From positions 620,001-684,000 of the forward strand of contig NZ_JAPNTZ010000002.1 in assembly GCF_026626335.1 (NCBI RefSeq): a DNA stretch of 64,000 nt, given 5' to 3'. The position numbers and the translations under genes were made by a program. The number at the start of each line of letters is the position of its first letter. Within the stretch, counting starts at the first letter, position 1. The stretch is from Paractinoplanes pyxinae (GTDB lineage Bacteria > Actinomycetota > Actinomycetes > Mycobacteriales > Micromonosporaceae). Of the stretch, positions 35,668 to 44,860 are shown piece by piece. Under the pieces are notes generated by a model. That model was not told the DNA's origin. It did no database searches and saw nothing but the letters and a program-made list of their open reading frames with translations.

Positions 35668-37248
35668 GTGAAGCTTTCGGTGGGCGCCGGGCTGGCCGGC
35701 GTGGCCGCCGCCGCGGTCGCGGTCGGTGTGTCCGAGGTCGTGGCGGTGGCGAGCGGGCCGTTGACCGCGCCGCTGCCGGCCGTGGGCGGCGTGGTCATCG
35801 ACAACGTGCCCGGGCCGGTCAAGGATTTCGGGGTCAGCGTCTTCGGCGTGCACGACAAGACCGCGTTGATCGTGGGCACGGGCGTCTTGCTGGCGATTTA
35901 CGCGTACGGGGTGGGAGTGGCCGCCCTCCGGTCGTGGCGCCTGGGTCTGGCCGGCATCGGGTTGTTCGCGGTGATCGGCGTGGCCGCCGCGCAGACCCGG
36001 CACGACGCGGGCGTCTTCGCCTGGCTGCCCACGGTGGTGGGCGCCGCGCTGGCCGTCTGGGTGTTGCGCCTGCTGCTCGACCGGGCGGGCGAGCCGGTGC
36101 CGGCTCAGACGCCGGTGCTGGTCGGCGCGGGCGGCCCGGGCCCCGGTCCGGGGGCGCCGCCGCCGGCTGCGCCCGTGACGCCGTACGTCGAAGACCGTCG
36201 TTACTTCTTGAAGTTGCTCGGCATCGCCTTCGGCGCGGCGGCCGCGACCGGATTCGGCGGGCGATGGCTGGCCTCGCGCCGGGCGGTGACCGCGGCCCGC
36301 AACGACGTCGTGCTGCCCACGCCTCGCCAGACCGCGCCGCCGCTGCCCGCCGGCGTCCAAGTGCCGGGAGTGACGCCGTACATCTCGCCCAATAAGGACT
36401 TCTACCGCATCGACACCGCGCTGATCCCGCCCCAGGTCGACCCCTCGACCTGGCAGTTGCGCATCCACGGAATGGTCCGCAACCCGATCACCATCACCTG
36501 GGCTCAGCTGCTGCAACGGCCGATGATCGAGCGGTACGTGACCCTGGCCTGCGTGTCCAACGAGGTCGGGGGCGACCTGATCGGCAACGCGCTGTGGCTC
36601 GGAACGCCGATCCGGGAACTGCTCGAGGAGGCCGGTCCGCTACCCGGCGCCGACCAGGTCGTGCAGCGCGCGGTGGACGGCTGGACCTGCGGCAGCCCGA
36701 CGTCGGTGCTGATGGACGGCCGGGACGCGCTGCTCGCGGTCGGCATGAACGGCGAGCCGCTGCCGGTCGATCACGGCTTCCCGGTGCGGATGGTGGTGCC
36801 CGGCCTGTACGGCTACGTCAGCGCCTGCAAGTGGATCACCGAGATCGAGCTGAGCCGGTTCTCCGACTTCGACGCCTACTGGGTGCCGCGCGGCTGGTCG
36901 CAGCAGGCGCCCATCAAGACGGAGTCGCGGATCGACACGCCCCGCGACGGGGCCTCGCGCAAACCCGGCCGCGTGGTTGTCGGGGGAGTGGCCTGGGCTC
37001 AGCACCGCGGCATCGATAAGGTCGAGGTCCAGGTCGACGATCAGCCCTGGGCCACGGCGACGCTGGCCGCCACCGTCTCGAGCGACACGTGGCGCGAGTG
37101 GAGCTTCGAGTGGCCGGCGACAGCGGGTGAACACCGCCTTCGCGTACGGGCCACCGACGGCTCCGGGGCGACGCAGACGAGCACACCGGCGCCGCCCGCG
37201 CCCGACGGCGCCTCGGGCTGGCACACGATCAAGGTCCAGGTCGAATAA
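35668..37248 (+). CDS. Polytopic sulfite-oxidase-family molybdopterin oxidoreductase with internal Tat motif
   Basis: The 526-residue protein starts with four hydrophobic helices (about 4-28, 66-88, 91-109, 117-137), a Pro/Gly-rich loop, then DRRYFLK with twin arginines at 177-178 before a fifth helix (LLGIAFGAAAATGFGG). The C-terminal half is a sulfite-oxidase-type Moco domain: IHGMVRNPITITW, the molybdenum-ligand cysteine in YVTLACVSNEVGG, VVPGLYGYVSACKWI, and a final immunoglobulin-like dimerisation domain. This is the plan of dual Sec/Tat proteins of actinobacteria, with the cofactor domain folded inside and then exported. A GGGAGG box precedes the GTG. No haem or Moco gene is adjacent. 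Confidence 0.85.
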   Translation: MKLSVGAGLAGVAAAAVAVGVSEVVAVASGPLTAPLPAVGGVVIDNVPGPVKDFGVSVFGVHDKTALIVGTGVLLAIYAYGVGVAALRSWRLGLAGIGLFAVIGVAAAQTRHDAGVFAWLPTVVGAALAVWVLRLLLDRAGEPVPAQTPVLVGAGGPGPGPGAPPPAAPVTPYVEDRRYFLKLLGIAFGAAAATGFGGRWLASRRAVTAARNDVVLPTPRQTAPPLPAGVQVPGVTPYISPNKDFYRIDTALIPPQVDPSTWQLRIHGMVRNPITITWAQLLQRPMIERYVTLACVSNEVGGDLIGNALWLGTPIRELLEEAGPLPGADQVVQRAVDGWTCGSPTSVLMDGRDALLAVGMNGEPLPVDHGFPVRMVVPGLYGYVSACKWITEIELSRFSDFDAYWVPRGWSQQAPIKTESRIDTPRDGASRKPGRVVVGGVAWAQHRGIDKVEVQVDDQPWATATLAATVSSDTWREWSFEWPATAGEHRLRVRATDGSGATQTSTPAPPAPDGASGWHTIKVQVE

Positions 37249-37412
37249 GTGCCGGTTACTTGAAGGCCGCACCAGTGGTCCGTCGTCGGTGCGCAAGTCG
37301 CTCATACGGTGGGTTGCATGTCCACCGATGCGGTTGATGAAGAGCCGTCGAACAACTCGACCCGGCCCCCGACAGGGGACCGGATCGTCATGGTCATACC
37401 GGCTCGCCGGCG

Positions 37413-37802
37413 TCAGGCCGCGGGTGCCTGCCGCTGCGCCGGAACTGCCGACTTGTGGGGCCGGCCGAGCCGGGCCTCGAGCCGGGCAAGGTCGACACGT
37501 CCGTGATGGCGGTCGGCGGTGTCCTCCCAACCGACCGCGAGCAGCCGCAGCCGCTCCGCCTCGGTGAGGCCGCCCCAGACTCCGTACGGCTCACGAACCG
37601 CGAGGGCGTGGGCGGCACACTCGGCCCGAACCGGGCACGCGCCGCACATGCTCTTGGCTTTGGCCTCCCGGCGGTTGCGGGAAGACCCGCGCTCGCCGTC
37701 CGGGTGGAAGAACTGCGCACTGTCCCGGCCCCGGCACAGGCCCAGTCGCTGCCAGTCCCACAGGTCGGCGATGGGCCCGGGCAATCTGCGAACGTTCGAC
37801 AT
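37413..37802 (-). CDS. whiD: WhiB-family iron-sulfur regulator, WhiD/WhiB3 type
   Basis: The 129-residue product has the four cysteines of the Wbl family (LCRG near residue 23, then CGACPVRAEC) that hold a 4Fe-4S cluster, followed by the tryptophan turn EPYGVWGGLTEAER and a basic C-terminus. WDWQRLGLCRG and FFHPDGERG match WhiD of Streptomyces and WhiB3 of Mycobacterium. The position also fits: whiD is next to and divergent from bldM in Streptomyces, and whiB3 lies between groEL1 and guaB2 in M. tuberculosis. WhiD is needed for late sporulation; here spores or sporangia would be the analogous process. GGGAGGAGG precedes the ATG. Confidence 0.88.
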   Translation of the reverse strand: MSNVRRLPGPIADLWDWQRLGLCRGRDSAQFFHPDGERGSSRNRREAKAKSMCGACPVRAECAAHALAVREPYGVWGGLTEAERLRLLAVGWEDTADRHHGRVDLARLEARLGRPHKSAVPAQRQAPAA

Positions 37803-38002
37803 GGAACACCCTCCTCCCGCGCGGCACCGCGGTGTGTCGTCATGAGGGCCCTTGCTCAGGCCTGCCGCGGTGTTACCCCGGTGATCCCCGGCTCACACGC
37901 AACTCGTCGATGTCTTCTGAAGTCGCATGACACCGGCCTGGCAAGTCATACCGATCTTTCCCATTTTTTCCATCTAAAGCGCGTAATGCTGCGGCCCTCG
38001 CG

Positions 38003-38031
38003 TGATCTCCTCTGAGAGAGAAGGAGGATCA
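38003..38031 (+). promoter_or_regulatory. Leader hairpin covering the bldM ribosome binding site
   Basis: TGATCTCCT (38003-38011) pairs with AGGAGGATCA (38022-38031) with one bulged G. The right arm contains the Shine-Dalgarno GGAGG (38023-38027), 6 bases before the GTG at 38034. The structure would hide the ribosome binding site and suggests translational control. Confidence 0.45.
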
Positions 38032-38033
38032 CT

Positions 38034-38888
38034 GTGCGTACCGTCCTCGTGTGCGTCCGTACCCCGCTGGCGGCCCAGACCGTCGCGTCCACCGCGGCCC
38101 GGCTCGGCATGACCGGCGTCGTCCGGACCGCGGTCAGCGAGACCGAGGCCATGATCCGCCTGGCTGAACGGCCGGCTGAAGTGGTCCTGGCTGACACCGC
38201 CGTGACTCGTCCCGACAGCGTCGGCTTCACCCGGCGCGTCCTGGCCCGTGCCCCGCAGGCGCAGGTAGTGCTCTTCGGCGCCGAAGACCCCCGGGTGGCC
38301 GCGGCGGCCGTCGCCGCCGGCGCCCGCGGCGTCATCCGCGGCGTCGAGCACGACCTGGTCAGCGTCGTCGCCAAGGCGCTGCTCCTGCTGCTGCTCCCGG
38401 TGCGCCCGCAGGGCATGCCGATCAACGGAGCCAACGCCCAGCCCGCCACCGTGGCCGGCGGGGCCCGCAACAACAACTCGACGGCGGCCCGGACCGCCTA
38501 TCAGAACGGTGGGCTCGGCATGGGCTCACCCAACGCGGCCTCCGTGCCGGCCGTGCTCGGGCCCAACGCGCCGATGGTGCCGGCCCAGCGTGGCGACGCC
38601 CCGATCGACCCGGCCACCGGCCGGCCGATGGTGGCCTGGCCCGGCAACGAGACGCAGGTCGGCGTGGCCGACCCGGCGCCCGCTGGACGGCGGCTCACGC
38701 TCACCGAGCGCGAGCTGCAGGTGCTGCGGGGGATGGCCGACGGCAAGAGCAACGCCGAGATCGGCCGGGAACTGTTCGTCTCGGAGGACACCGTCAAGAC
38801 CCACGCCCGGCGGCTCTTCCGGAAACTGGGGGCCAGGGACCGCGCCCACGCGGTGGCCGCCGGCTTCCGGGCCGGGCTGGTGGCGTAA
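38034..38888 (+). CDS. bldM: BldM-like orphan response regulator with degenerate receiver and long linker
   Basis: The C-terminal 65 residues (LTERELQVLRGMADGKSNAE, then IGRELFVSEDTVKTHARRLF, KLGARDRAHAVAAGFR) are almost those of Streptomyces BldM. The receiver (1-115) lacks the acidic pair (VCVRT instead of xDD) and the switch lysine (VIRGV), but keeps an aspartate in VVLADTAV at the usual site. A linker of about 100 residues rich in Asn, Ala, Pro and Gly separates the domains; BldM of Streptomyces is about 203 residues, this is 284. It is divergent from whiD, as in Streptomyces. BldM acts without typical phosphorylation and can pair with WhiI; a whiI gene is not in the window. Confidence 0.8.
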   Translation: MRTVLVCVRTPLAAQTVASTAARLGMTGVVRTAVSETEAMIRLAERPAEVVLADTAVTRPDSVGFTRRVLARAPQAQVVLFGAEDPRVAAAAVAAGARGVIRGVEHDLVSVVAKALLLLLLPVRPQGMPINGANAQPATVAGGARNNNSTAARTAYQNGGLGMGSPNAASVPAVLGPNAPMVPAQRGDAPIDPATGRPMVAWPGNETQVGVADPAPAGRRLTLTERELQVLRGMADGKSNAEIGRELFVSEDTVKTHARRLFRKLGARDRAHAVAAGFRAGLVA

Positions 38889-38910
38889 CAGCGGGGGCCG
38901 GCGAGCGCCG

Positions 38911-38985
38911 CCGGTGAGATGGCAGTCGGTTTTTCGACGCCCGCGGGGTTTGCGGGTGGCGGAAAATCGCCTGCCATCTCACCGG
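38911..38985. repeat. 75-base imperfect palindrome between bldM and DUF5319
   Basis: CCGGTGAGATGGCAG (38911-38925) and CTGCCATCTCACCGG (38971-38985) are perfect inverted repeats. The inner arms 38926-38944 and 38952-38970 match at about 14 of 19 positions, leaving a 7-base loop GGGGTTT. It lies between convergent genes and may be a bidirectional terminator or a repeat element. Confidence 0.75.
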
Positions 38986-39012
38986 TTACAAGGCGATCGC
39001 CCGCGGAGCGAA

Positions 39013-39040
39013 GCGGAGCTGGCAGGCTCCGTCCCCCTTT
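39013..39040 (+). terminator. Possible terminator downstream of bldM
   Basis: CGGAGC and GCTCCG form a short stem around TGGCAG, followed by TCCCCCTTTTTA reaching the DUF5319 stop codon. It is weaker than the 75-base palindrome upstream. Confidence 0.45.
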
Positions 39041-39466
39041 TTATTCTTTCTCTTCCTCGTTGCCCTCGGTCAGCGTGTCGTGCACGCCGTCGGCGTAGCC
39101 GCGCGCGTACTCCCACGTGACGTAGTGCTCGGGGTCGGGGTCGAAGGCCGGCTCGTGCACGCGCGGGCGCCCGCTGCTCAGCAGATGGCGCAGATTGCCG
39201 CGCAGCAGATCCCAGTCGAAATAGTGCGGCTCGTGACAGTCCTCGCACTCGATGACGAGGCCGCGGATGCCGGTCGGGCTCAGGAGCGCCTGATAGATCT
39301 CGAGGTCGGAAAGATCCTCGAGAACGTCCTGCCGTTCGGCGTCGGTCAGCGGCTCGGCCTCGGCGTCCTCCTCGAGGTCGTCGAGCCCGGCGGCCGGGTC
39401 GGTGGGATCGCCGTTGAACGGGTCGATCGGCTCATCTTGCACCCCCTTACCGTACTCACCCTTCAC
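39041..39466 (-). CDS. DUF5319 family acidic protein
   Basis: A 141-residue, very acidic soluble protein. The DUF5319 core includes PIDPFNGDPTDPA near the N-terminus, LIYQALLSPTGIRGLVIECE-like text (read as LEIYQALLSPTGIRGLVIEC), a CEDCHEPHYFDWDLL motif that could bind a metal, and VTWEYARGYADGVHD. The GTG at 39466 is used; a GTG at 39442 is an alternative. It is the counterpart of M. tuberculosis Rv3412, which sits next to guaB2 too. The function of the family is unknown. It is divergent from guaB and convergent with bldM. Confidence 0.8.
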   Translation of the reverse strand: MKGEYGKGVQDEPIDPFNGDPTDPAAGLDDLEEDAEAEPLTDAERQDVLEDLSDLEIYQALLSPTGIRGLVIECEDCHEPHYFDWDLLRGNLRHLLSSGRPRVHEPAFDPDPEHYVTWEYARGYADGVHDTLTEGNEEEKE

Positions 39467-39555
39467 GGATGTGTGCTGGCCCGCACGTGCTGTCCGTCGC
39501 GCGAGGCTCCGGAGAACGGATGGGTACGATGAACCATCCGTCTTCCAGCTTTTAG

Positions 39556-41052
<1,497 letters not shown>

Positions 41053-41066
41053 GAAGAAGAGAAGGC

Positions 41067-42185
41067 ATGCGCGACGTAGTGGAGATCGGTCTCGGCAAGA
41101 CCGCCCAGCGGGGGTACCACCTGGACGAGATCGCCATCGTCCCGAGCCGGCGCACCCGCGACGTGGACGACGTGTCCACCGAGTGGCGCGTCGACGCGTA
41201 CCCCTTCAAGATCCCCTGCGTCGCGCATCCCTCCGACGCGACCATGAGCCCGGAATCGGCTATCGCCCTGGGCCAGCTCGGTGGCCTGGGCGTGCTCAAC
41301 GCCGAGGGCCTGTGGACCCGCTACGAGGACCCGAGCAAGATCCTCGAAGAACTCGCGTCGCTCGACGAGGACGCGGACGCCACCCGGCGCCTGCAAGAGG
41401 TCTACTCCGAGCCGATCAAGCCCGAGCTGATCGCCGAGCGGGTGCGCACGATGCGCGAGGGCGGCATCACCGTCGCCGTGCGGGTGTCGCCGCAGCACAC
41501 GCTCGCGCTGGCCCCGGTGGTGCTCGACGCGGGCGTCGACCTGCTGGTCATCCAGGGCACCCTGGTCAGCGCCGAGCATGTGTCCACGACGGACGAACCG
41601 CTGAACCTCAAAGAGTTCATCGCCGACCTCGACCTGCCGGTGATCGTCGGCGGCTGCACCGACTACAAGACGGCGCTGCACCTCATGCGTACGGGCGCGG
41701 CCGGCGTCATCGTCGGCGTCGGCGCCGACGAGTGGTCGACGACCGACACGGTGCTCGGCATCCGCGTGCCGATGGCGACCGCGATCGCCGACGCCGCCGC
41801 GGCCCGCCGCGACTACCTCGACGAGACCGGCGGCCGGTACGTCCACCTGATCGCCGACGGCGGCATCTCCACCTCGGGTGACATCGCCAAGGCGATCGGC
41901 TGCGGCGCCGACGCGGTCATGCTGGGCGAGCCGCTGTCGCTGGCCGAGGGCGCTCCGGCCGGTGGCGCCTGGTGGCACTCGTCGGCCAGCCACCCGCAGC
42001 TGCCGCGCGGCGGCTTCTGCATCGCCGGCGAGCCCGACGGCACGCTGGAAGAGCTGCTGTTCGGCCCGGCCGACCGGCCCGACGGGCAGCTCAACCTGTT
42101 CGGCGGCCTGCGGCGGGCGATGGCCAAGTGCGGCTACCGCGACGTCAAAGAGTTCCAGAAGGTCGCGCTGGTCCTCGACCGCTGA
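41067..42185 (+). CDS. guaB3: GuaB3-family IMP dehydrogenase-related protein without catalytic Cys
   Basis: A 372-residue TIM-barrel protein of the GuaB/GuaC superfamily lacking CBS domains. VEIGLGKTAQRGYHLDEIAI is the GuaB3 N-terminus, and [20 protein letters not shown] keeps the phosphate-binding site. At the loop where GuaB has GPGAICTTR, this protein reads GADEWSTTDT, so the catalytic Cys is Ser224 and the Arg is Asp. Actinobacterial GuaB3 proteins as a group lack this Cys, as I recall, and their reaction is unsettled. It is co-transcribed with guaB (AGAAGAGAAGG before the ATG). Confidence 0.9.
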   Translation: MRDVVEIGLGKTAQRGYHLDEIAIVPSRRTRDVDDVSTEWRVDAYPFKIPCVAHPSDATMSPESAIALGQLGGLGVLNAEGLWTRYEDPSKILEELASLDEDADATRRLQEVYSEPIKPELIAERVRTMREGGITVAVRVSPQHTLALAPVVLDAGVDLLVIQGTLVSAEHVSTTDEPLNLKEFIADLDLPVIVGGCTDYKTALHLMRTGAAGVIVGVGADEWSTTDTVLGIRVPMATAIADAAAARRDYLDETGGRYVHLIADGGISTSGDIAKAIGCGADAVMLGEPLSLAEGAPAGGAWWHSSASHPQLPRGGFCIAGEPDGTLEELLFGPADRPDGQLNLFGGLRRAMAKCGYRDVKEFQKVALVLDR

Positions 42186-42217
42186 CGCCCTTTCCCCGTC
42201 CTTTCGGGTGACGGCGC

Positions 42218-42223
42218 TAACCT
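42218..42223 (+). promoter_or_regulatory. -10 box of the M1 peptidase gene (leaderless candidate)
   Basis: TAACCT ends 7 bases before the ATG at 42231, with no ribosome binding site between. Confidence 0.4.
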
Positions 42224-42230
42224 CGCGCCT

Positions 42231-43658
42231 ATGAGGCGTACGGGTGTTGCCGCAGTTCTTTGTGTCGCGTTGACGGTGGCCGGTTGTTCCGCTGACGACG
42301 AGCCGGCGCAGACCCCGTCGGCCACACCTTCCTCCGCGCCGGCCTTCGCTCCCGGCGCGGAGGGCATCGGTGACCCGTACTTCCCGAAGTACGGCAACGG
42401 CGGCTACGACGTCGCCGGCTACGACCTGAAGCTGCGCTTCGACCCGAAGACGGACCAGCTCACCGGCACCGCGACGATCACCGCGACCGCCACCCAGGAC
42501 CTGTCCCGGTTCAACTTCGACCTGTCCAAGCTGACCGCGAAGAACGTGACGGTCGACGGCGTCCGGGCGTCGTCGAAGGCCGAGGGCACCGAGCTGGTCG
42601 TCACCCCGGCCCAGGGCATCGTCAACGGCCGCCCGTTCACCGTGGTGGTCGAGTACGGCGGCCGGCCGGCCCAGCTGGGCAACGCGGTGCTCGGCCAGGG
42701 CGGCTGGCTCGAGAACGGGCAGGGCGCCATCGCGCTCGGCCAGCCCGAGTCGGCCAGCACCTGGTTCCCGGTGAACGACCACCCGTCCGACAAGGCCACC
42801 TTCAAGCTCGAGATGACCGTGCCCGAGGGCGTCGAGGCGATCAGCAACGGCGTGCCCGGCCCGCGCCGCACCACCGGCGGCTGGACGACGTGGAGCTGGT
42901 CGGAGGGTTCGCCCATGGCGAGCTACCTGGCCATGGTGGTGATCGGGCAGTACCGGGTCACCACCACCACGCACAACGGCAAGCCGCTGGTGCTCGCCGT
43001 CGCCGAGTCGCTGCCGGCGAACGGGCCGGCCGCTCAGTCGCTGGGTAAGACGGCCGAGATCACCGACTTCCTGGCCACCAAGTTCGGGCCGTACCCGTTC
43101 GACGCCAACGGCGGGGTCGCGGTGGACGACCGGAAGATCGGCTACGCGCTCGAGACGCAGAGCCGCCCCGTCTACGGTCCCGCGTTCTTCAACGGCGGCC
43201 CGAACGAGTCGGTGATCGCCCACGAGCTGGCCCACCAGTGGTTCGGCGACAGCGTGGCCCTCGAGAAGTGGCAGGACATCTGGCTCAACGAGGGCTTCGC
43301 GACCTACGCCGAGTGGATGTGGGACGAGCACAAGGGCACCCAGACGATCGAGCAGAGCTTCGACGACGTCTACAACTCGTACCCGTGGAACCAGCCCGGC
43401 GAGGCCGGCAACCCGGGCGCCGAGCGGATCTTCGGCAACGCCGTCTATCAGCGCGGCGGCATGACGGTCTACGCCCTGCGCAAGACCATCGGCGACGCCG
43501 CCTTCGACCAGCTGCTCAAGCGGTGGACCACCGAGCACAAGGACGGCAACGCCAGCACCGACGACCTGATCGCCCTGGCCGAGCAGGTGTCGGGCAAGCA
43601 GCTCGACGACCTTTTCCAGTCGTGGCTGTTCACCACCGGCAAGCCGGCCAAGCCCTGA
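42231..43658 (+). CDS. Secreted lipoprotein metallopeptidase, family M1
   Basis: A 475-residue aminopeptidase-like enzyme. The signal peptide ends in a lipobox (VAGC, Cys19), then a Thr/Pro/Ala linker. The N-terminal beta domain carries LDLKLRF-type M1 text (YDLKLRFDPKTDQLTGTATI). The zinc site is HELAH at 331-335 with Glu332 catalytic and Glu354 (WLNEGFATYAEW) as third ligand. The usual GAMEN motif of M1 aminopeptidases is replaced around VDDRKIGYALETQS, so it is a divergent M1 member. It is exported and anchored to the outer face of the membrane. The convergent LCP gene ends 3 bases away. Confidence 0.9.
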   Translation: MRRTGVAAVLCVALTVAGCSADDEPAQTPSATPSSAPAFAPGAEGIGDPYFPKYGNGGYDVAGYDLKLRFDPKTDQLTGTATITATATQDLSRFNFDLSKLTAKNVTVDGVRASSKAEGTELVVTPAQGIVNGRPFTVVVEYGGRPAQLGNAVLGQGGWLENGQGAIALGQPESASTWFPVNDHPSDKATFKLEMTVPEGVEAISNGVPGPRRTTGGWTTWSWSEGSPMASYLAMVVIGQYRVTTTTHNGKPLVLAVAESLPANGPAAQSLGKTAEITDFLATKFGPYPFDANGGVAVDDRKIGYALETQSRPVYGPAFFNGGPNESVIAHELAHQWFGDSVALEKWQDIWLNEGFATYAEWMWDEHKGTQTIEQSFDDVYNSYPWNQPGEAGNPGAERIFGNAVYQRGGMTVYALRKTIGDAAFDQLLKRWTTEHKDGNASTDDLIALAEQVSGKQLDDLFQSWLFTTGKPAKP

Positions 43659-43661
43659 CGG

Positions 43662-44729
43662 TCATTTGTCGATCAGCTTGGGGTGGCTCTTCAGATAGGC
43701 GGCGACCTTGTCGTCGGCGACGGCCTCGACGAAGCCCCGCCCCTCGGCCGTGAGCTGCTCGCCGAGGTAGCCGCTGCCCCGCCCGACCCCGCGGCCGGGC
43801 AGGCTGACCCGGGTGATCTTGCTGGGGGAGAGGCCGCGCAGGGCGTACGCGTACTCGACCGGCTTGCGCCCGCCCAGATAGACGAAGGTGTCGCCGAGCG
43901 CGTCGATCAGCGGGTCCACTTTGTCCGGATCGGTGGCGAAGCCCTGGCCGAGAGCCTTGGTCAGCAGTGCGGTCACGACCTGCCGCTGGTGGCGCTGCCG
44001 GTCGTAGTCGCCGTCGGGCAGCCCGTAGCGCTGGCGGGCGTAGTCGATCGCCTGCCAGCCCACCAGGTGCCGGCGGCCGGGCTGGTACACCGCCTGCGGG
44101 CCGATGTAGTCGCCGCCCCGCAGCGGGCGCAGCGTGCCGTCCGGCTTGCGGTGCCGCGACTCGACCCGCTGGTCGATCACCAGGTCGATGCCGCCGAGCT
44201 GGTCGGTCAGCTTGGCCAGCCCGCCGAAGTTGAGGATGGCGCCCGCCTGGAACTGCTTGATCCCCGTGTACGCGCTGAGCGACCTCGTCAGCAGCTGGTA
44301 GCCCTTCTCGGTGCTGGGCTGCTTGCTTCCCGCGACCCGGGAGCCGACGCTCATCGCCTCGGTGACCTTGCGGGTGCCGTGACCGGGAACGGCGACCCGC
44401 AGGTCGCGCGGCAGCGAGTAGAGGTACGCCGACTTCAACCCGCGCTCGACGTGCAGCAGCATGATGGCGTCGGCGTGCGGCTCCCAGCCCGGGATCGAGA
44501 CCCGGGTGTCGACGCCGATCAGCAGCAGGTCGAGCGGCCCGTCGATGTCCGCGCCGGGTGAAGGCGGCGGCGTCGCGGGCTCGGCCGAGGGCGTCGGCGG
44601 GGCGGCGGATGGCGGCGATGCTGTAGGTTTGTCCGATCCCGAGCGGACGGCCAGCGCGATGCCACCGCCCGCGAGCAGCGCCACGGCCACCGCGCCGGCG
44701 ACCGCCAGGCCCACCCTCTTGTTCCGCAT
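43662..44729 (-). CDS. LytR-CpsA-Psr (LCP) family protein
   Basis: The ATG at 44729 gives 355 residues: a basic N-terminus, one membrane helix (GLAVAGAVAVALLAGGGIALAV), a Ser/Pro/Ala-rich linker and the LCP domain. LLLIGVDTRVSIPGW, HADAIMLLHVE, SLPRDLRVAVPG, GGIDLVIDQRV and YARQRYGLPDGDYDRQRHQR carry the conserved Asp/Arg residues that bind the polyprenyl pyrophosphate head. LCP proteins attach teichoic acid, arabinogalactan or other glycopolymers to peptidoglycan. The target here is unknown. Confidence 0.9.
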   Translation of the reverse strand: MRNKRVGLAVAGAVAVALLAGGGIALAVRSGSDKPTASPPSAAPPTPSAEPATPPPSPGADIDGPLDLLLIGVDTRVSIPGWEPHADAIMLLHVERGLKSAYLYSLPRDLRVAVPGHGTRKVTEAMSVGSRVAGSKQPSTEKGYQLLTRSLSAYTGIKQFQAGAILNFGGLAKLTDQLGGIDLVIDQRVESRHRKPDGTLRPLRGGDYIGPQAVYQPGRRHLVGWQAIDYARQRYGLPDGDYDRQRHQRQVVTALLTKALGQGFATDPDKVDPLIDALGDTFVYLGGRKPVEYAYALRGLSPSKITRVSLPGRGVGRGSGYLGEQLTAEGRGFVEAVADDKVAAYLKSHPKLIDK

Positions 44730-44860
44730 GCCGGAACAGTAGAGCAGCGATAGCGGCAGCTCAATCACTCAAGATCTCGAAATGTGAAACGGGTGATTGC
44801 TTTCCCCGCTTTCACCCGTACGCTGACCGCCGCGAATCAACGGGGGAGGCAAGTGCTTCA

